This document shows, piece after piece, positions 8,832-18,026 of a stretch of 63,434 bases of DNA. Under the pieces are notes generated by a model. It had not been told where the DNA came from, searched no databases, and was given only the letters and a program-made list of their open reading frames with translations. A program made the translations under genes and the position numbers. Position 1 is the first letter of the stretch. The number at the start of each line of letters is the position of its first letter. Origin of the DNA: a virus; the IMG/VR virus record IMGVR_UViG_3300020424_000350, positions 1-63,434 of that record; one strand, given 5' to 3'.

Positions 8832-9214
8832 TGTATGATATGACTATGTTTGAACTTACGTTAAGCGATTTTTATATCGAGTTTATAGGATTTGTACTTA
8901 CTTTATTAGTAGGATTAGCTGTAAAAGATTATGCTGTAACTTTTGTAAAAGGAGCATTTTTTAGATTCTTTTCACCTTTTGATGAAGGTGATAAAGTAAT
9001 TCTAGACGGACAAACGGCTATGATAATAAAAATTGGTTTTTCGCAAACCGTGTTCGGTGTTTATAGCGAAGATGGATATACATGGAGGTATATCCCGAAC
9101 CAAAAATTAGATAATTTTAAGTTAGAAAAAGTAGTAGACGCTGAATTACACGCTGATACAGCTAAAGAAAAAGCTGAAAAAATACGAGCTATCTTAGAAG
9201 AAAAAGACGATTAG
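8831..9214 (+). CDS. minimal MscS-like mechanosensitive channel protein
   Basis: This 127-residue protein keeps only the pore helix and beta domain of MscS. Residues 16-46 match TM3 (FVLTLLVGLAVKDYAV, Gly/Ala-spaced), followed by FFSPFDEGDKVILDG, which parallels the MscS FRPFxxGDxVxxxG strand, and YIPNQKLDNF, which parallels the IPNxxL loop. MscS itself has about 286 residues with TM1-TM2, which are absent here, along with most of the C-terminal cage. It could form a small membrane pore or modify host channels; a lysis or osmotic role is inference from its holin-like neighbour. Confidence 0.65.
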   Translation: MYDMTMFELTLSDFYIEFIGFVLTLLVGLAVKDYAVTFVKGAFFRFFSPFDEGDKVILDGQTAMIIKIGFSQTVFGVYSEDGYTWRYIPNQKLDNFKLEKVVDAELHADTAKEKAEKIRAILEEKDD

Positions 9215-9251
9215 GGGCTATACAGCTTGTTAGTTCATAAAGTATAATCAC

Positions 9252-9281
9252 TTTACAGTTATATAGACTGCACCTTAGGAT
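9252..9281 (+). promoter_or_regulatory. weak candidate promoter before internal virion genes
   Basis: TTTACA (9252-9257) is followed after 18 nt by TAGGAT (9276-9281) in the 105-base gap before the 9320 gene. A separate TATAAT lies at about 9242-9247 without a clear -35. Either could start transcription of the ejection-protein block. Confidence 0.3.
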
Positions 9282-9319
9282 AGGCAAAAATCCGCATTTT
9301 AATTAAAATATATGAGTAT

Positions 9320-10021
9320 ATGAGTGCAGGAATAGCGATGGCAGTGATAGCGGGAGTACAAGCTCTCGATTCTATCCTTAATAAACCTAAAAAACAAATA
9401 CGTCCTGCCGATTCTAAAGTTTTGGGAGAAGACCAACAAGGAATAGCTAGTATCGAATTAGATACTATCGGTGATGAAACACTTAATGAAGCTGACGATA
9501 TTAAATTTAAAGAACTCGAAAAACCCGAAGATATAGAAATAACTGAAACATTAAATACACCAGAAGAAGGGTTAGCAAGTTTACTTAAACAATTACCTAT
9601 ACAACAGGCTGCCGAGGGAGAGGAAATAAATAGTGAAGGTGTGAGTGCTTCTGAAACCGAAGAATACATTAATATGGCATTTAGTATATTACAACTTTTA
9701 TTAGATAAAGATGAAAAACCTCCCATTGCTCCCGCAAGAGCTCCTAGTTTTTCTGTTGAAAGTCAGGGCATAGGTCCACTACAGACTATAGGAATGAATA
9801 CGGGAGGAGAACCTTCAAAAGTTTTAGCAAGACCTATGTTTAATGGTGACCCCGTAGTAGGTCCAGGAGGTCCAAAAGATGATATAATACCAGTACTCGC
9901 TAGTGATGGTGAGTTTATGTTATCAAAAGCAGCGGTAGACCATGCTGGTGGTGGTAATCACGAATTAGGTATCGCTAGATTAAAAGCATTTAATAATAAA
10001 GGTAATCAAAGATATGGCTAG
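9320..10021 (+). CDS. virion-associated protein with GPGG/DDI motif
   Basis: The 233-residue protein has a short hydrophobic N-terminus, an acidic middle, and a conserved C-terminal block VGPGGPKDDIIPVLASDGEF (about residues 175-194) followed by a Gly-rich turn. This block recurs in marine phage virion proteins and resembles the (P/S)GEF motif of tail and ejection proteins. It opens the internal-protein operon. No catalytic domain is seen. Confidence 0.5.
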   Translation: MSAGIAMAVIAGVQALDSILNKPKKQIRPADSKVLGEDQQGIASIELDTIGDETLNEADDIKFKELEKPEDIEITETLNTPEEGLASLLKQLPIQQAAEGEEINSEGVSASETEEYINMAFSILQLLLDKDEKPPIAPARAPSFSVESQGIGPLQTIGMNTGGEPSKVLARPMFNGDPVVGPGGPKDDIIPVLASDGEFMLSKAAVDHAGGGNHELGIARLKAFNNKGNQRYG

Positions 10022-11096
10022 TAGAGAAGAACGAGAATTTTCGTCCCAAGCCCCCGCACCACAGGTAGCGGATATATTAAATACTGGTATTTTTCCAGCG
10101 GCTAGTGGTTTGTTATCAAGAGGATTAGGAGACCCTAATGTTCCTGATAGTAATCCTTATTCTTATACTGGACAACGAATAGCTGATTTTGACCCTAGAG
10201 AACAAAGAGCATTTGGTTTAACTGACCAAGCTATAGGCAGCTATTTACCTTTTTTACAAACAGGAACAGATGTATTAGGTCAGAGTGCTGATGTATTTAG
10301 ACAAGGTATAGGGTCAAGATTTGACCCAACGAGCACTGATGAATTTTTTAATCCATTTTTAGATAGAGTTGCAGGTAGAGTTGAAGATAGAGTCGGTAAA
10401 TTTATTGCAGATAGAACTAATCAATTAAATTTAGGAGCGGCTAGGACAGGTAATCTTGGTAGTGCTAGACAAGGTATAGTAGAAGCAGATATTACTAAAC
10501 AAGGAATAGAAGGATTAACTGACGCGTTAGGTAGTTTATATTCTAAAGGATTTGATACAGCACAAAATTTAGCATTCACAGATTTCACTAGAGGTGCTGA
10601 TAGAGATAGAGCATTAGGTGCTTCATTAGCAGATATTTCAGGTAGAACGTTTAATGTAGCTAATCAATTACCTAATTTACAAAGACAAGATATTAGTTCT
10701 TTATTTTCTACAGGAGGATTAGGTAGAAATAGAGACCAATCTTTATTAGATTTAGATTACCAGAACTTTGTTGGTAGATATAATTTACCATTCCAAAATT
10801 TACAAAACGTTGGAAATATAATGGCGGCTCTTGGTCCGTTGGCAGGTGGTTTCGGTTATGCTGGAGCAATACCTGCAGCAGACGCAACAAACGCTACTGG
10901 TGCAAATCGTTTTGCTCCTGGAATCCCTGGAGTTATAACGAATAATATGGGTGGTTTAAATTACCAAAGTGGTATTATGGGTAGTAACGTAACTCCACCA
11001 ACGTTTGGAAATGTTCCGTTAAACCCTAGTGTATTTCCACAAGGTGTAGCTTCAATATATAACCCAACTAATAATACAGGTAGTTTCTATGGCTAA
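10014..11096 (+). CDS. internal virion / DNA ejection protein
   Basis: A 360-residue helical protein in which residues 60-240 are rich in Ala, Gly, Arg and Gln, with heptad-like spacing around FADRTNQLNLGAARTG. The C-terminus is Gly/Asn/Pro-rich. It overlaps the 9320 gene and the next gene by eight bases each. Similar proteins sit beside core proteins in marine podoviruses and are thought to be ejected with the DNA. Function is inferred from context. Confidence 0.5.
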   Translation: MASREEREFSSQAPAPQVADILNTGIFPAASGLLSRGLGDPNVPDSNPYSYTGQRIADFDPREQRAFGLTDQAIGSYLPFLQTGTDVLGQSADVFRQGIGSRFDPTSTDEFFNPFLDRVAGRVEDRVGKFIADRTNQLNLGAARTGNLGSARQGIVEADITKQGIEGLTDALGSLYSKGFDTAQNLAFTDFTRGADRDRALGASLADISGRTFNVANQLPNLQRQDISSLFSTGGLGRNRDQSLLDLDYQNFVGRYNLPFQNLQNVGNIMAALGPLAGGFGYAGAIPAADATNATGANRFAPGIPGVITNNMGGLNYQSGIMGSNVTPPTFGNVPLNPSVFPQGVASIYNPTNNTGSFYG

Positions 11097-12855
11097 CGGA
11101 ATAACTGGTCTTAGTCCTTTCCCAACTATGGGCGGTGGAAATCAAGGAGCTCCTGGAATCACTTCTGTAGAAATAACACCAACTAGAGTAAATTTTCCCA
11201 CAGCTAGAACTAGAACTCCTGCACCTGAATCTAATGAATTAACTGGTGCAGAAAAATATATTCCTGGAGTTTTAGGTATAGTAGGTTTAATAGATAATGC
11301 AGTAAATAGAAATAAATATAAAGTTACCACTGAAGGTTTTAAAAAAGAACAAGAAAGAATAAAAAAATTAAACGACGAAGGTTTAATATCTGACGAAGTA
11401 GCAGATGCTGAATTAAAAGCATACGCTATTTATGGTCCTGATAGAGATACAAGCGGAGTAGACGCTATGACTATAGCGGGTACTATAGGTACTTTATTTT
11501 CTGGTAGAACATCTGGAACATCAGCAGCTATAACTAATCAGTTTTTAAATAGAAAAAACACTGAAAACCTATCAATAAATACTAGTAAAAATCAATTTAA
11601 AAAAGAAAGTCTTAAAAAAGATTTCGGTCAAGTAAATATATTAGATTATGCAAACCTTACACAAGGACAAAAACCTAATATTACTTTAGGGATAAGTTCA
11701 GAAAATGATTTCGGCACAGACCTTTTTGTACCTACGGAAGCATTTAAAGGAGACGACCCAATATTAGAAAATGCAGTAACTATTGGTGGTAAAACTTATA
11801 TAAAAAATCCTGAAGGTTTTGTTAAATATACTGAAGGTATCGCAAGGTCTTTAGAAGCTGACGGTAGTTTTAATTTTGCTAGAAAAGACGCACTAAAAGA
11901 TTTAAGACAAAACGTTAATACTCAAAAAGAACAAGACGCTGCTACAGCCAAATTAGTAGGATTAGCAAACCCCGCATTACAAGAACTAAGAAAACAAGCC
12001 GCAGAAAATATGCCAGGAACTACTACAGTAGCTTCTTTCGCAAGTTTCGCAAATGATGTACGAGTAAACTTAAATCAAATTTTCGGTGACGGTAAGATAG
12101 AAAAGTTTTTTGAAGGAGGAGAAGGTGGGTTAGAACCAAATACTTTCGGTAAAAATGCTTCTTCAAAACGACTACTACAGGACCTTTTATCATTAGATGA
12201 AAATTCAGAAACTTATGCGGAAGATGTAAATAAAGCATTAGGTAATTTTATAGATACTGCTGATATAGATTCAAATTCTAGAAATTTCTTAAAAAATAAT
12301 GTACAACAATTAGCGATTAAAAATGCTAAAGTAGCTTCGTTATTTTTAAATATTGCTTATTATGCCGCAGGTACCGCAGGACAAACAGGTAGAACATTAT
12401 CAGATAAAGATTTAGCTAACTTTTTTAGAATTATCGGTGGTGAAGGAAGTCAAGACCCTGCAGTTAAACACGATATTTTATTAGATTTTATAAATAGAAC
12501 TATTAAAGCTAGAAACGATGAAACTGGTGGGGTATTTAGTTTAGCTGCTTTAAGTGAAAGAGACGGTATTTTTGGACCTTATGGTAATTTGAATTTAAAA
12601 AATAAAGAAACTAATGAAAAATTAGGATTATTAAGACCTTTTTACGATTGGGACCCTAATGCGGATGGCGAATACGATTATACAAAACCAAGTAGACAAA
12701 GAACTTTTTTTGAAAGAAATGCTACTGTGCCTAGTATAGTAGAATGGTTATCTAGTAATCAACAAAGATTAGGTGACGGCTTCGAAACATCTAGTGAAGA
12801 AACAGGCACTAAACTAGACACAGGAGACGACGAAAATCCTTTTGCAACCCCATGA
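11089..12855 (+). CDS. internal virion protein (core/ejection)
   Basis: This 588-residue protein has no recognised enzymatic domain. Residues 50-75 contain a short hydrophobic stretch (IPGVLGIVGLI), with a mixed alpha-helical body and an acidic C-terminus. It lies between two other large internal-protein genes and overlaps each by a few bases. Position and size resemble core or ejection proteins of podoviruses. No tape-measure repeats are visible. Confidence 0.5.
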   Translation: MANGITGLSPFPTMGGGNQGAPGITSVEITPTRVNFPTARTRTPAPESNELTGAEKYIPGVLGIVGLIDNAVNRNKYKVTTEGFKKEQERIKKLNDEGLISDEVADAELKAYAIYGPDRDTSGVDAMTIAGTIGTLFSGRTSGTSAAITNQFLNRKNTENLSINTSKNQFKKESLKKDFGQVNILDYANLTQGQKPNITLGISSENDFGTDLFVPTEAFKGDDPILENAVTIGGKTYIKNPEGFVKYTEGIARSLEADGSFNFARKDALKDLRQNVNTQKEQDAATAKLVGLANPALQELRKQAAENMPGTTTVASFASFANDVRVNLNQIFGDGKIEKFFEGGEGGLEPNTFGKNASSKRLLQDLLSLDENSETYAEDVNKALGNFIDTADIDSNSRNFLKNNVQQLAIKNAKVASLFLNIAYYAAGTAGQTGRTLSDKDLANFFRIIGGEGSQDPAVKHDILLDFINRTIKARNDETGGVFSLAALSERDGIFGPYGNLNLKNKETNEKLGLLRPFYDWDPNADGEYDYTKPSRQRTFFERNATVPSIVEWLSSNQQRLGDGFETSSEETGTKLDTGDDENPFATP

Positions 12856-15800
12856 GTACTTTTGCTGAACTACAAAATCAAGCAGTTGCAGAGTTAAAAA
12901 CTCAGCCTGTTTTAGATTTTTTTACAAACCAAACTTATCCTAATTTGTTATACGGTCAATTTCTTAATGATGAGCAACTAAAAAATTTAGCAATATTATC
13001 TAAAAGTAATGTTCAAAAATCATATTTAGAAAACAGAACTGAAAATGAACCTACTTTAGAAGAACTAAAAGAAAATTTTAAAAATGTAACATACCCACAA
13101 AGATTACAACCTTTTTTAAGACAACCTTTAGATTTAGATGTGAATGAATTTTTTCCACTTTATGCGGCTAGATTAAAACAATATGAAGAATCTTTAAAAA
13201 ATAGAGCAAACCCAGAAGAAATATTACAAAGACAACTCACGTATACACGAGGTAATTTTCCAGATAGCTTTGCTTCTGGTACAGAACCCATACCTGTCTC
13301 AACACCCATAGGTTACAAATACACTCAAGAATTAATAAATGCTGGTTACAATCCTGGAAATATTTTAGACGCTACTAGATTTAAATTAGCTATGAACTTT
13401 TTTGCAGGGTCTAATTATACTCCTGATACAGCTAATTATGCTGTAGAAAACGTAGGAGTAGCGGGTCCACGTAATAGTGATTTGATAAAAGCAACTGGAA
13501 TACCTAACCCAAAACTCTATAATTTAGAACCTAAATTCGCTTACGCTATTCCAAACAATCCTAATAATTCTATTGCATATTTTGCAGATATGAAAAACCC
13601 TCAAATACTAGACGCACCTTTTGTGTCAGGGTTAGATTTTTTAGAATTTGGAGCTGCAGAGGGATTGCCCATAATAGCAGAAATTCTTGCAGGTAATAAA
13701 ATAAATCAAAGTAAAAAATTAACTAATTTAATGCAATATGGTATAAAAGATGTAGGCAATATAAGAAAGGCAGCTGGTAAATTAGGTGAATATGGTTTCC
13801 TCGGTACTAGTGCAGCATTAACTTTATTTGGGCAAAGAGTGCTTGGTAAAATGAATGGTTATCATAATTATAGTGGTGAGCAAATGCTATATGAAACAGG
13901 ACTTTTAGCTGCTTTATCAGTGGGAGGACAAACAGTAATTGACGGATTTATGAAAGGTCTTCCACAGGTAGTTAGATTCTTATCAGGTGGTCGTACATTA
14001 GATACGAATGAAATGATAAAAATGAAACAACTACTAGATGAAAGAGCTAAACAATACAATGAGGGCGGTAAATATAAAGATGTATTCGAAGGTAAAGATA
14101 TATCTATAAAAGATATTAATGACGCTATTATTGATATAGCTGACGACGTACAAAGTAAAATAGGAAAATTTGACCCAACAGTAGCTCAAGCAACAAAAGA
14201 CGCATACTATGCAGATTTAGAAAAATTATTAAAAACGGAAGGAGCAACTAATTCAGAATATATAGATTGGTTTAAACAAACTTTAGCAGGTAATGCGGAA
14301 GTACGAGATAAATTTTTTAAAGCTATCTTCGATGGTTTAGATAATACAACAACGGGAGCTACTATAGCGGATGACGTAGGTGGAGCGATAAATAGTGAAA
14401 GGCAAGAATTTGTACAAAGAGGTCAACTTCTTATTAACGATTTTATTGAAGAGTTTGATTCTTTTAAACAAACGGGTGCTAGAAGTGCTGTTGAAGATGT
14501 TTATAGTGCTGATTATGCTACAGAAATAAGACCAGTTTTTCAAAAATTAATAACTGAAAGAACAAACGAATATAGAAAAGTTTTAAATGAACAAGATGTT
14601 GAATATTTAAATGCTTTAGGGTTAAGCGATGCTCCTATAAAAAGAGCTAACCCACAATTAAGAGCGGCAGCAGAGGCTTTAGACGCTGTTAATAATTTTG
14701 ATAATATTGTTAGTAGAGGATTGAGAGCAGGAGATAGAGCTGCTAAAAAAGAAATCGATGAAGTTTTTCCTGCAGACCTTAGAACTCAACTAACCGCATA
14801 CAATAACAATGATTTTACTATTCCAGAATTATTCGCTCTTAGAAAACAAATAGGACAATACCGAAATAGTTTAAATACAAAAATTCCTGCAGAACTTAAA
14901 TTAAATGATAAATTTTTAGCTTTAGAAAATTCTTTAGATAGTCAAATTTTAACAACCGCTAGAAGAGAGTTAAATCCAGCACAGTTTACAGAATTTAAAA
15001 TTTATCAAAGTGAAGCATTTAGAAAAATGTCTGATACTTATAACCCAGTTTTAACTGAAATAGCTAAAAAGAATCCAGAACAAATATTACCTTATTTTTT
15101 AAATCAAACTACTCCTGGAACATCTGTAAATACTCCGTTAAGAAATTTTGTAAAACATTTAGACCAATTAGGAGCTGAAGGTCAAAGTATAAAAAATAGT
15201 TTACAAAATGATTTAATAGATAATATACGATTTAATATTTTTAGTCCTGATAAAACTCCAGTAGAACAAAGCAAAGCATATTTTAGATTTATGCAAGATA
15301 ATAGAGCTTTAGTAAAAGAAATATTTCAAGAAGATAGTGTTTCTAAATTTGCTGACCCTAAGGTTTTTAGAGAAAAATTCTTACCAGAGATAGACGCATA
15401 CGAAGCTAGTCTTCGTAGACTAAACGATACTTTTGGAGAGGGCGATGCTTACAATATAGTAAGTAATATTTTTAATCAATTTGATAATACAGGTCAAGCG
15501 TTTAGTCAATTAGAACAATTAATGAATATTGTAAATTCAAGAGGAAGTAAAAAACTTAAAAAAGATATAACTCAAGTATTTAAAAAATATGTTTTAGACG
15601 CTTCGTCCACCGACGGAGCTTTTGATTTTAATAAATTTCGAAGTTTCGTAAATAACAGATTTACTCCTGATGAAGCTGCTGGTGCTAATTTATCTTTTAG
15701 AGGAGTAGCTAATTTAATTATGGGTAATGAAGCAGGAGATAAATTTGTAAGAAATATGAATGTTTTATCAGAAATGTCTGATAGATTAACACAAGGTTTT

Positions 15801-16268
15801 TTCGATTCTGATACTGCTATAATAAAAAATATGCAAGAAAGTTTTCAAAATCCTGAATTAAATTATTTAAAAAGATTTATTATCCCACCTTTAACTCAAT
15901 TAGGTAGACGAGTAACTGCATTCGAAAAAGCTCTAAGAGAAAGAAATGCTAATTTTTTAAGAACTTTAATTATGGACGCTTCTGAGACAGGTGGAGAACT
16001 TTTTAATAAATATGTAGATGGATTAGAAAATAATCGAGCGGCTCGTACTTTTTTAAAACTATATACTAATTATCAAATAAGAAGTGGTTCTGCATATAAT
16101 TTAACTAAAGATTTTGAACAAGGAAAATACACTACAAAAGAAAAAGATATAATAAAAAATAGACAAGAAGCAGAACAAAAAAGAATAAATGACCTTATAG
16201 GGCAAGAACAAGCAGATACTATAAAACAAATATTAGAGATAGCTAGAAAAGCAGGAGTAGAGTTATGA
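12852..16268 (+). CDS. large internal virion protein (core/ejection)
   Basis: At 1138 residues this is the largest product of the genome. It is predominantly helical, with long charged stretches between about 500 and 1100 and a hydrophobic Gly/Ala-rich region near 320-375 that could insert into a membrane. No lytic transglycosylase or peptidase motif is evident. It fits the largest internal core protein of a podovirus, forming the trans-envelope conduit during DNA entry. The start overlaps the upstream TGA. Confidence 0.55.
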   Translation: MSTFAELQNQAVAELKTQPVLDFFTNQTYPNLLYGQFLNDEQLKNLAILSKSNVQKSYLENRTENEPTLEELKENFKNVTYPQRLQPFLRQPLDLDVNEFFPLYAARLKQYEESLKNRANPEEILQRQLTYTRGNFPDSFASGTEPIPVSTPIGYKYTQELINAGYNPGNILDATRFKLAMNFFAGSNYTPDTANYAVENVGVAGPRNSDLIKATGIPNPKLYNLEPKFAYAIPNNPNNSIAYFADMKNPQILDAPFVSGLDFLEFGAAEGLPIIAEILAGNKINQSKKLTNLMQYGIKDVGNIRKAAGKLGEYGFLGTSAALTLFGQRVLGKMNGYHNYSGEQMLYETGLLAALSVGGQTVIDGFMKGLPQVVRFLSGGRTLDTNEMIKMKQLLDERAKQYNEGGKYKDVFEGKDISIKDINDAIIDIADDVQSKIGKFDPTVAQATKDAYYADLEKLLKTEGATNSEYIDWFKQTLAGNAEVRDKFFKAIFDGLDNTTTGATIADDVGGAINSERQEFVQRGQLLINDFIEEFDSFKQTGARSAVEDVYSADYATEIRPVFQKLITERTNEYRKVLNEQDVEYLNALGLSDAPIKRANPQLRAAAEALDAVNNFDNIVSRGLRAGDRAAKKEIDEVFPADLRTQLTAYNNNDFTIPELFALRKQIGQYRNSLNTKIPAELKLNDKFLALENSLDSQILTTARRELNPAQFTEFKIYQSEAFRKMSDTYNPVLTEIAKKNPEQILPYFLNQTTPGTSVNTPLRNFVKHLDQLGAEGQSIKNSLQNDLIDNIRFNIFSPDKTPVEQSKAYFRFMQDNRALVKEIFQEDSVSKFADPKVFREKFLPEIDAYEASLRRLNDTFGEGDAYNIVSNIFNQFDNTGQAFSQLEQLMNIVNSRGSKKLKKDITQVFKKYVLDASSTDGAFDFNKFRSFVNNRFTPDEAAGANLSFRGVANLIMGNEAGDKFVRNMNVLSEMSDRLTQGFFDSDTAIIKNMQESFQNPELNYLKRFIIPPLTQLGRRVTAFEKALRERNANFLRTLIMDASETGGELFNKYVDGLENNRAARTFLKLYTNYQIRSGSAYNLTKDFEQGKYTTKEKDIIKNRQEAEQKRINDLIGQEQADTIKQILEIARKAGVEL

Positions 16269-16591
16269 GTTTTTACGATGAAGTTTTTCAATATATTGAT
16301 ATGGAAAGAGATATGAAAAATTCTCCTCCGCCACGTAATCAGTACGAAGCAGACGTTTTAAAATATAAAAATAATTATATGAAAGGTATAACCACAGCTT
16401 TACCACAAAGAAGCCCTATAACTCAGTTTACAGTTCCAGTTGAAAATACACCGAAAAACGGTAATTTAGCAAAAGCTACCACTAACCAAAGTAAATTATA
16501 CTCAAATCCATTAGATAGAGGTATAATGACAAACGTAACGGATGTATTTCAAAATGGATTTAGACCGAATAAAACTACATACGGAGCATAA
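16265..16591 (+). CDS. small virion-block protein
   Basis: This 108-residue protein overlaps the stop of the large internal protein by four bases. It is Asn/Thr/Pro-rich in its C-terminal half with no recognised domain. Position makes it a likely minor virion or assembly component. Confidence 0.45.
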   Translation: MSFYDEVFQYIDMERDMKNSPPPRNQYEADVLKYKNNYMKGITTALPQRSPITQFTVPVENTPKNGNLAKATTNQSKLYSNPLDRGIMTNVTDVFQNGFRPNKTTYGA

Positions 16592-16593
16592 TT

Positions 16594-17427
16594 ATGCAAG
16601 GAATAGAGCAATTAACTAACATAATGACAGAGGGCGGTAGGTCAGATGTGCCTATGAGTATGAACTCCTCTCAAGGAATAGCAGGTATGATGCCACCGCA
16701 AGATATGGCGATGATGCAACAAGGACAAGTACCAAACCCTGCTGATTCTGCACCTCAGGGTATCGATATTAATAGCGACGCTGATATGTTAGCTTCAGCA
16801 GTGGTTGGTCGTACTAATGGAGATTTAGATGAGGCGGAGCAAGTATTAGAACAAAGTCTAATGTTAATTAAAACTGCTAAATCACAAACACAACAACCTA
16901 CAATGGCTGCTTACGGTAAACCTATTATGGCAGCAGAAGGTAAACCTATTCCTGACGGTAAAGAAGGAGCGGGTCTTAGAGCATTACCTAACGAAGTCGT
17001 AGAAAAAATGGGTTTTGTAAAAGCTTCAGAAGGTACAGAAATACCAACGCCAACAGAGGAACAACTCAGAGGAATGAGTCAAGCAGATTTTGATAGACTT
17101 TTTAATCTTTCACAAAGGGCTATTTCTGATATGGATAAAAATATATCTCCTAGTGAAAAACTACGTGAAGAAATGAGACGACTTATCATGGGTGCTATGG
17201 CAGCTAAAACACAAACTGGTCGCAGAGTTATGTCTGACAAAGATAGAGAAGTTATGTTAGAGGAACTAATTGTCAAACCCAGAGTAAAGCCAATGAGACC
17301 TAGTAACAAACTAGGAATGGCTTACGGTGGTGATGTTAAAAAAATGATGGGTGGCGGTCCGATGAAATATGCTGACGGTGGTGAAATGGAAGAATACGCG
17401 GGTGGCGGTTTAATCTATTTACCTTAA
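16594..17427 (+). CDS. Gly/Met-rich virion-associated protein
   Basis: The 277-residue protein has repeated short units such as AAYGKPIMAAEGKPI (about 107-122) and a C-terminus of GGDVKKMMGGGPMKYADGG-like glycine clusters ending GGGLIYLP. Such glycine/methionine tails are common in marine phage structural proteins adjoining ejection genes. Its TAA overlaps the stop codon of the convergent AlkB-like gene. Confidence 0.5.
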   Translation: MQGIEQLTNIMTEGGRSDVPMSMNSSQGIAGMMPPQDMAMMQQGQVPNPADSAPQGIDINSDADMLASAVVGRTNGDLDEAEQVLEQSLMLIKTAKSQTQQPTMAAYGKPIMAAEGKPIPDGKEGAGLRALPNEVVEKMGFVKASEGTEIPTPTEEQLRGMSQADFDRLFNLSQRAISDMDKNISPSEKLREEMRRLIMGAMAAKTQTGRRVMSDKDREVMLEELIVKPRVKPMRPSNKLGMAYGGDVKKMMGGGPMKYADGGEMEEYAGGGLIYLP

Positions 17428-18026
17428 ATACCAGTTCTAAAAGTTAAATTAACTCTTTCTCCCCCGCCTTCTACATCAGGTACACTATGAGTAGCGAACA
17501 TCTGTGAGTGTCCATCGAATATAAATAAATCCCCGTCTTCCATTAAATAATTAGTTTCTTTACGAGTGTCTGTAGTATAGATATTCGTTTTACTTGTATT
17601 AGTTTCTTTCTTTATATGATAACCATATTCATGCCATTGAAATATTCTAGGCGCACCAAAAGAAAGCGATACAACTAAATCATTATACGTAGGTACTGTA
17701 TCAGAATGGTGCGGTATACCTTTACCGTCAGTACCATAGTACCCACATAAACAAAATTTAAAATCAACTTCTATATCTAATTCTCTCCGTATAAAAGTTT
17801 CTAAATTACCTTTGATATATTTCATAGGTTGTGTCCAAGCGTCTGGATTATAACTTTTACCTGCATACGAAAATTTACTATCACCGAAACCTCTAGTTTT
17901 TCTACCTTCGATAGTTCTACCTTCGTAAATACGTTTAGTAGGTTTATCCCATTTATCTATAAGAGGGTCGTAACCCTTCATAGCTCCTTTATAAAATTTA
18001 AGCAATCCAATCTCTCCATTTTTCAT
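17424..18026 (-). CDS. AlkB-like 2OG-Fe(II) dioxygenase
   Basis: The product shows the AlkB arrangement: PHHSDTVP gives the H-x-D iron pair, SLSFGAPRIFQW the central strand, GDLFIFDG the turn, ATHSVP the distal His, and RVNLTFR the 2-oxoglutarate arginines. AlkB enzymes oxidatively remove alkyl groups from DNA or RNA bases. ATG 18026 (200 residues, or GTG 18029) overlaps the helicase stop by 29 bases. An ATG at 17981 is preceded by AAAGGAG but with only 2 nt spacing, so the longer form is kept. It pairs with the SNF2-like helicase in the only leftward operon. Confidence 0.85.
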   Translation of the reverse strand: MKNGEIGLLKFYKGAMKGYDPLIDKWDKPTKRIYEGRTIEGRKTRGFGDSKFSYAGKSYNPDAWTQPMKYIKGNLETFIRRELDIEVDFKFCLCGYYGTDGKGIPHHSDTVPTYNDLVVSLSFGAPRIFQWHEYGYHIKKETNTSKTNIYTTDTRKETNYLMEDGDLFIFDGHSQMFATHSVPDVEGGGERVNLTFRTGI

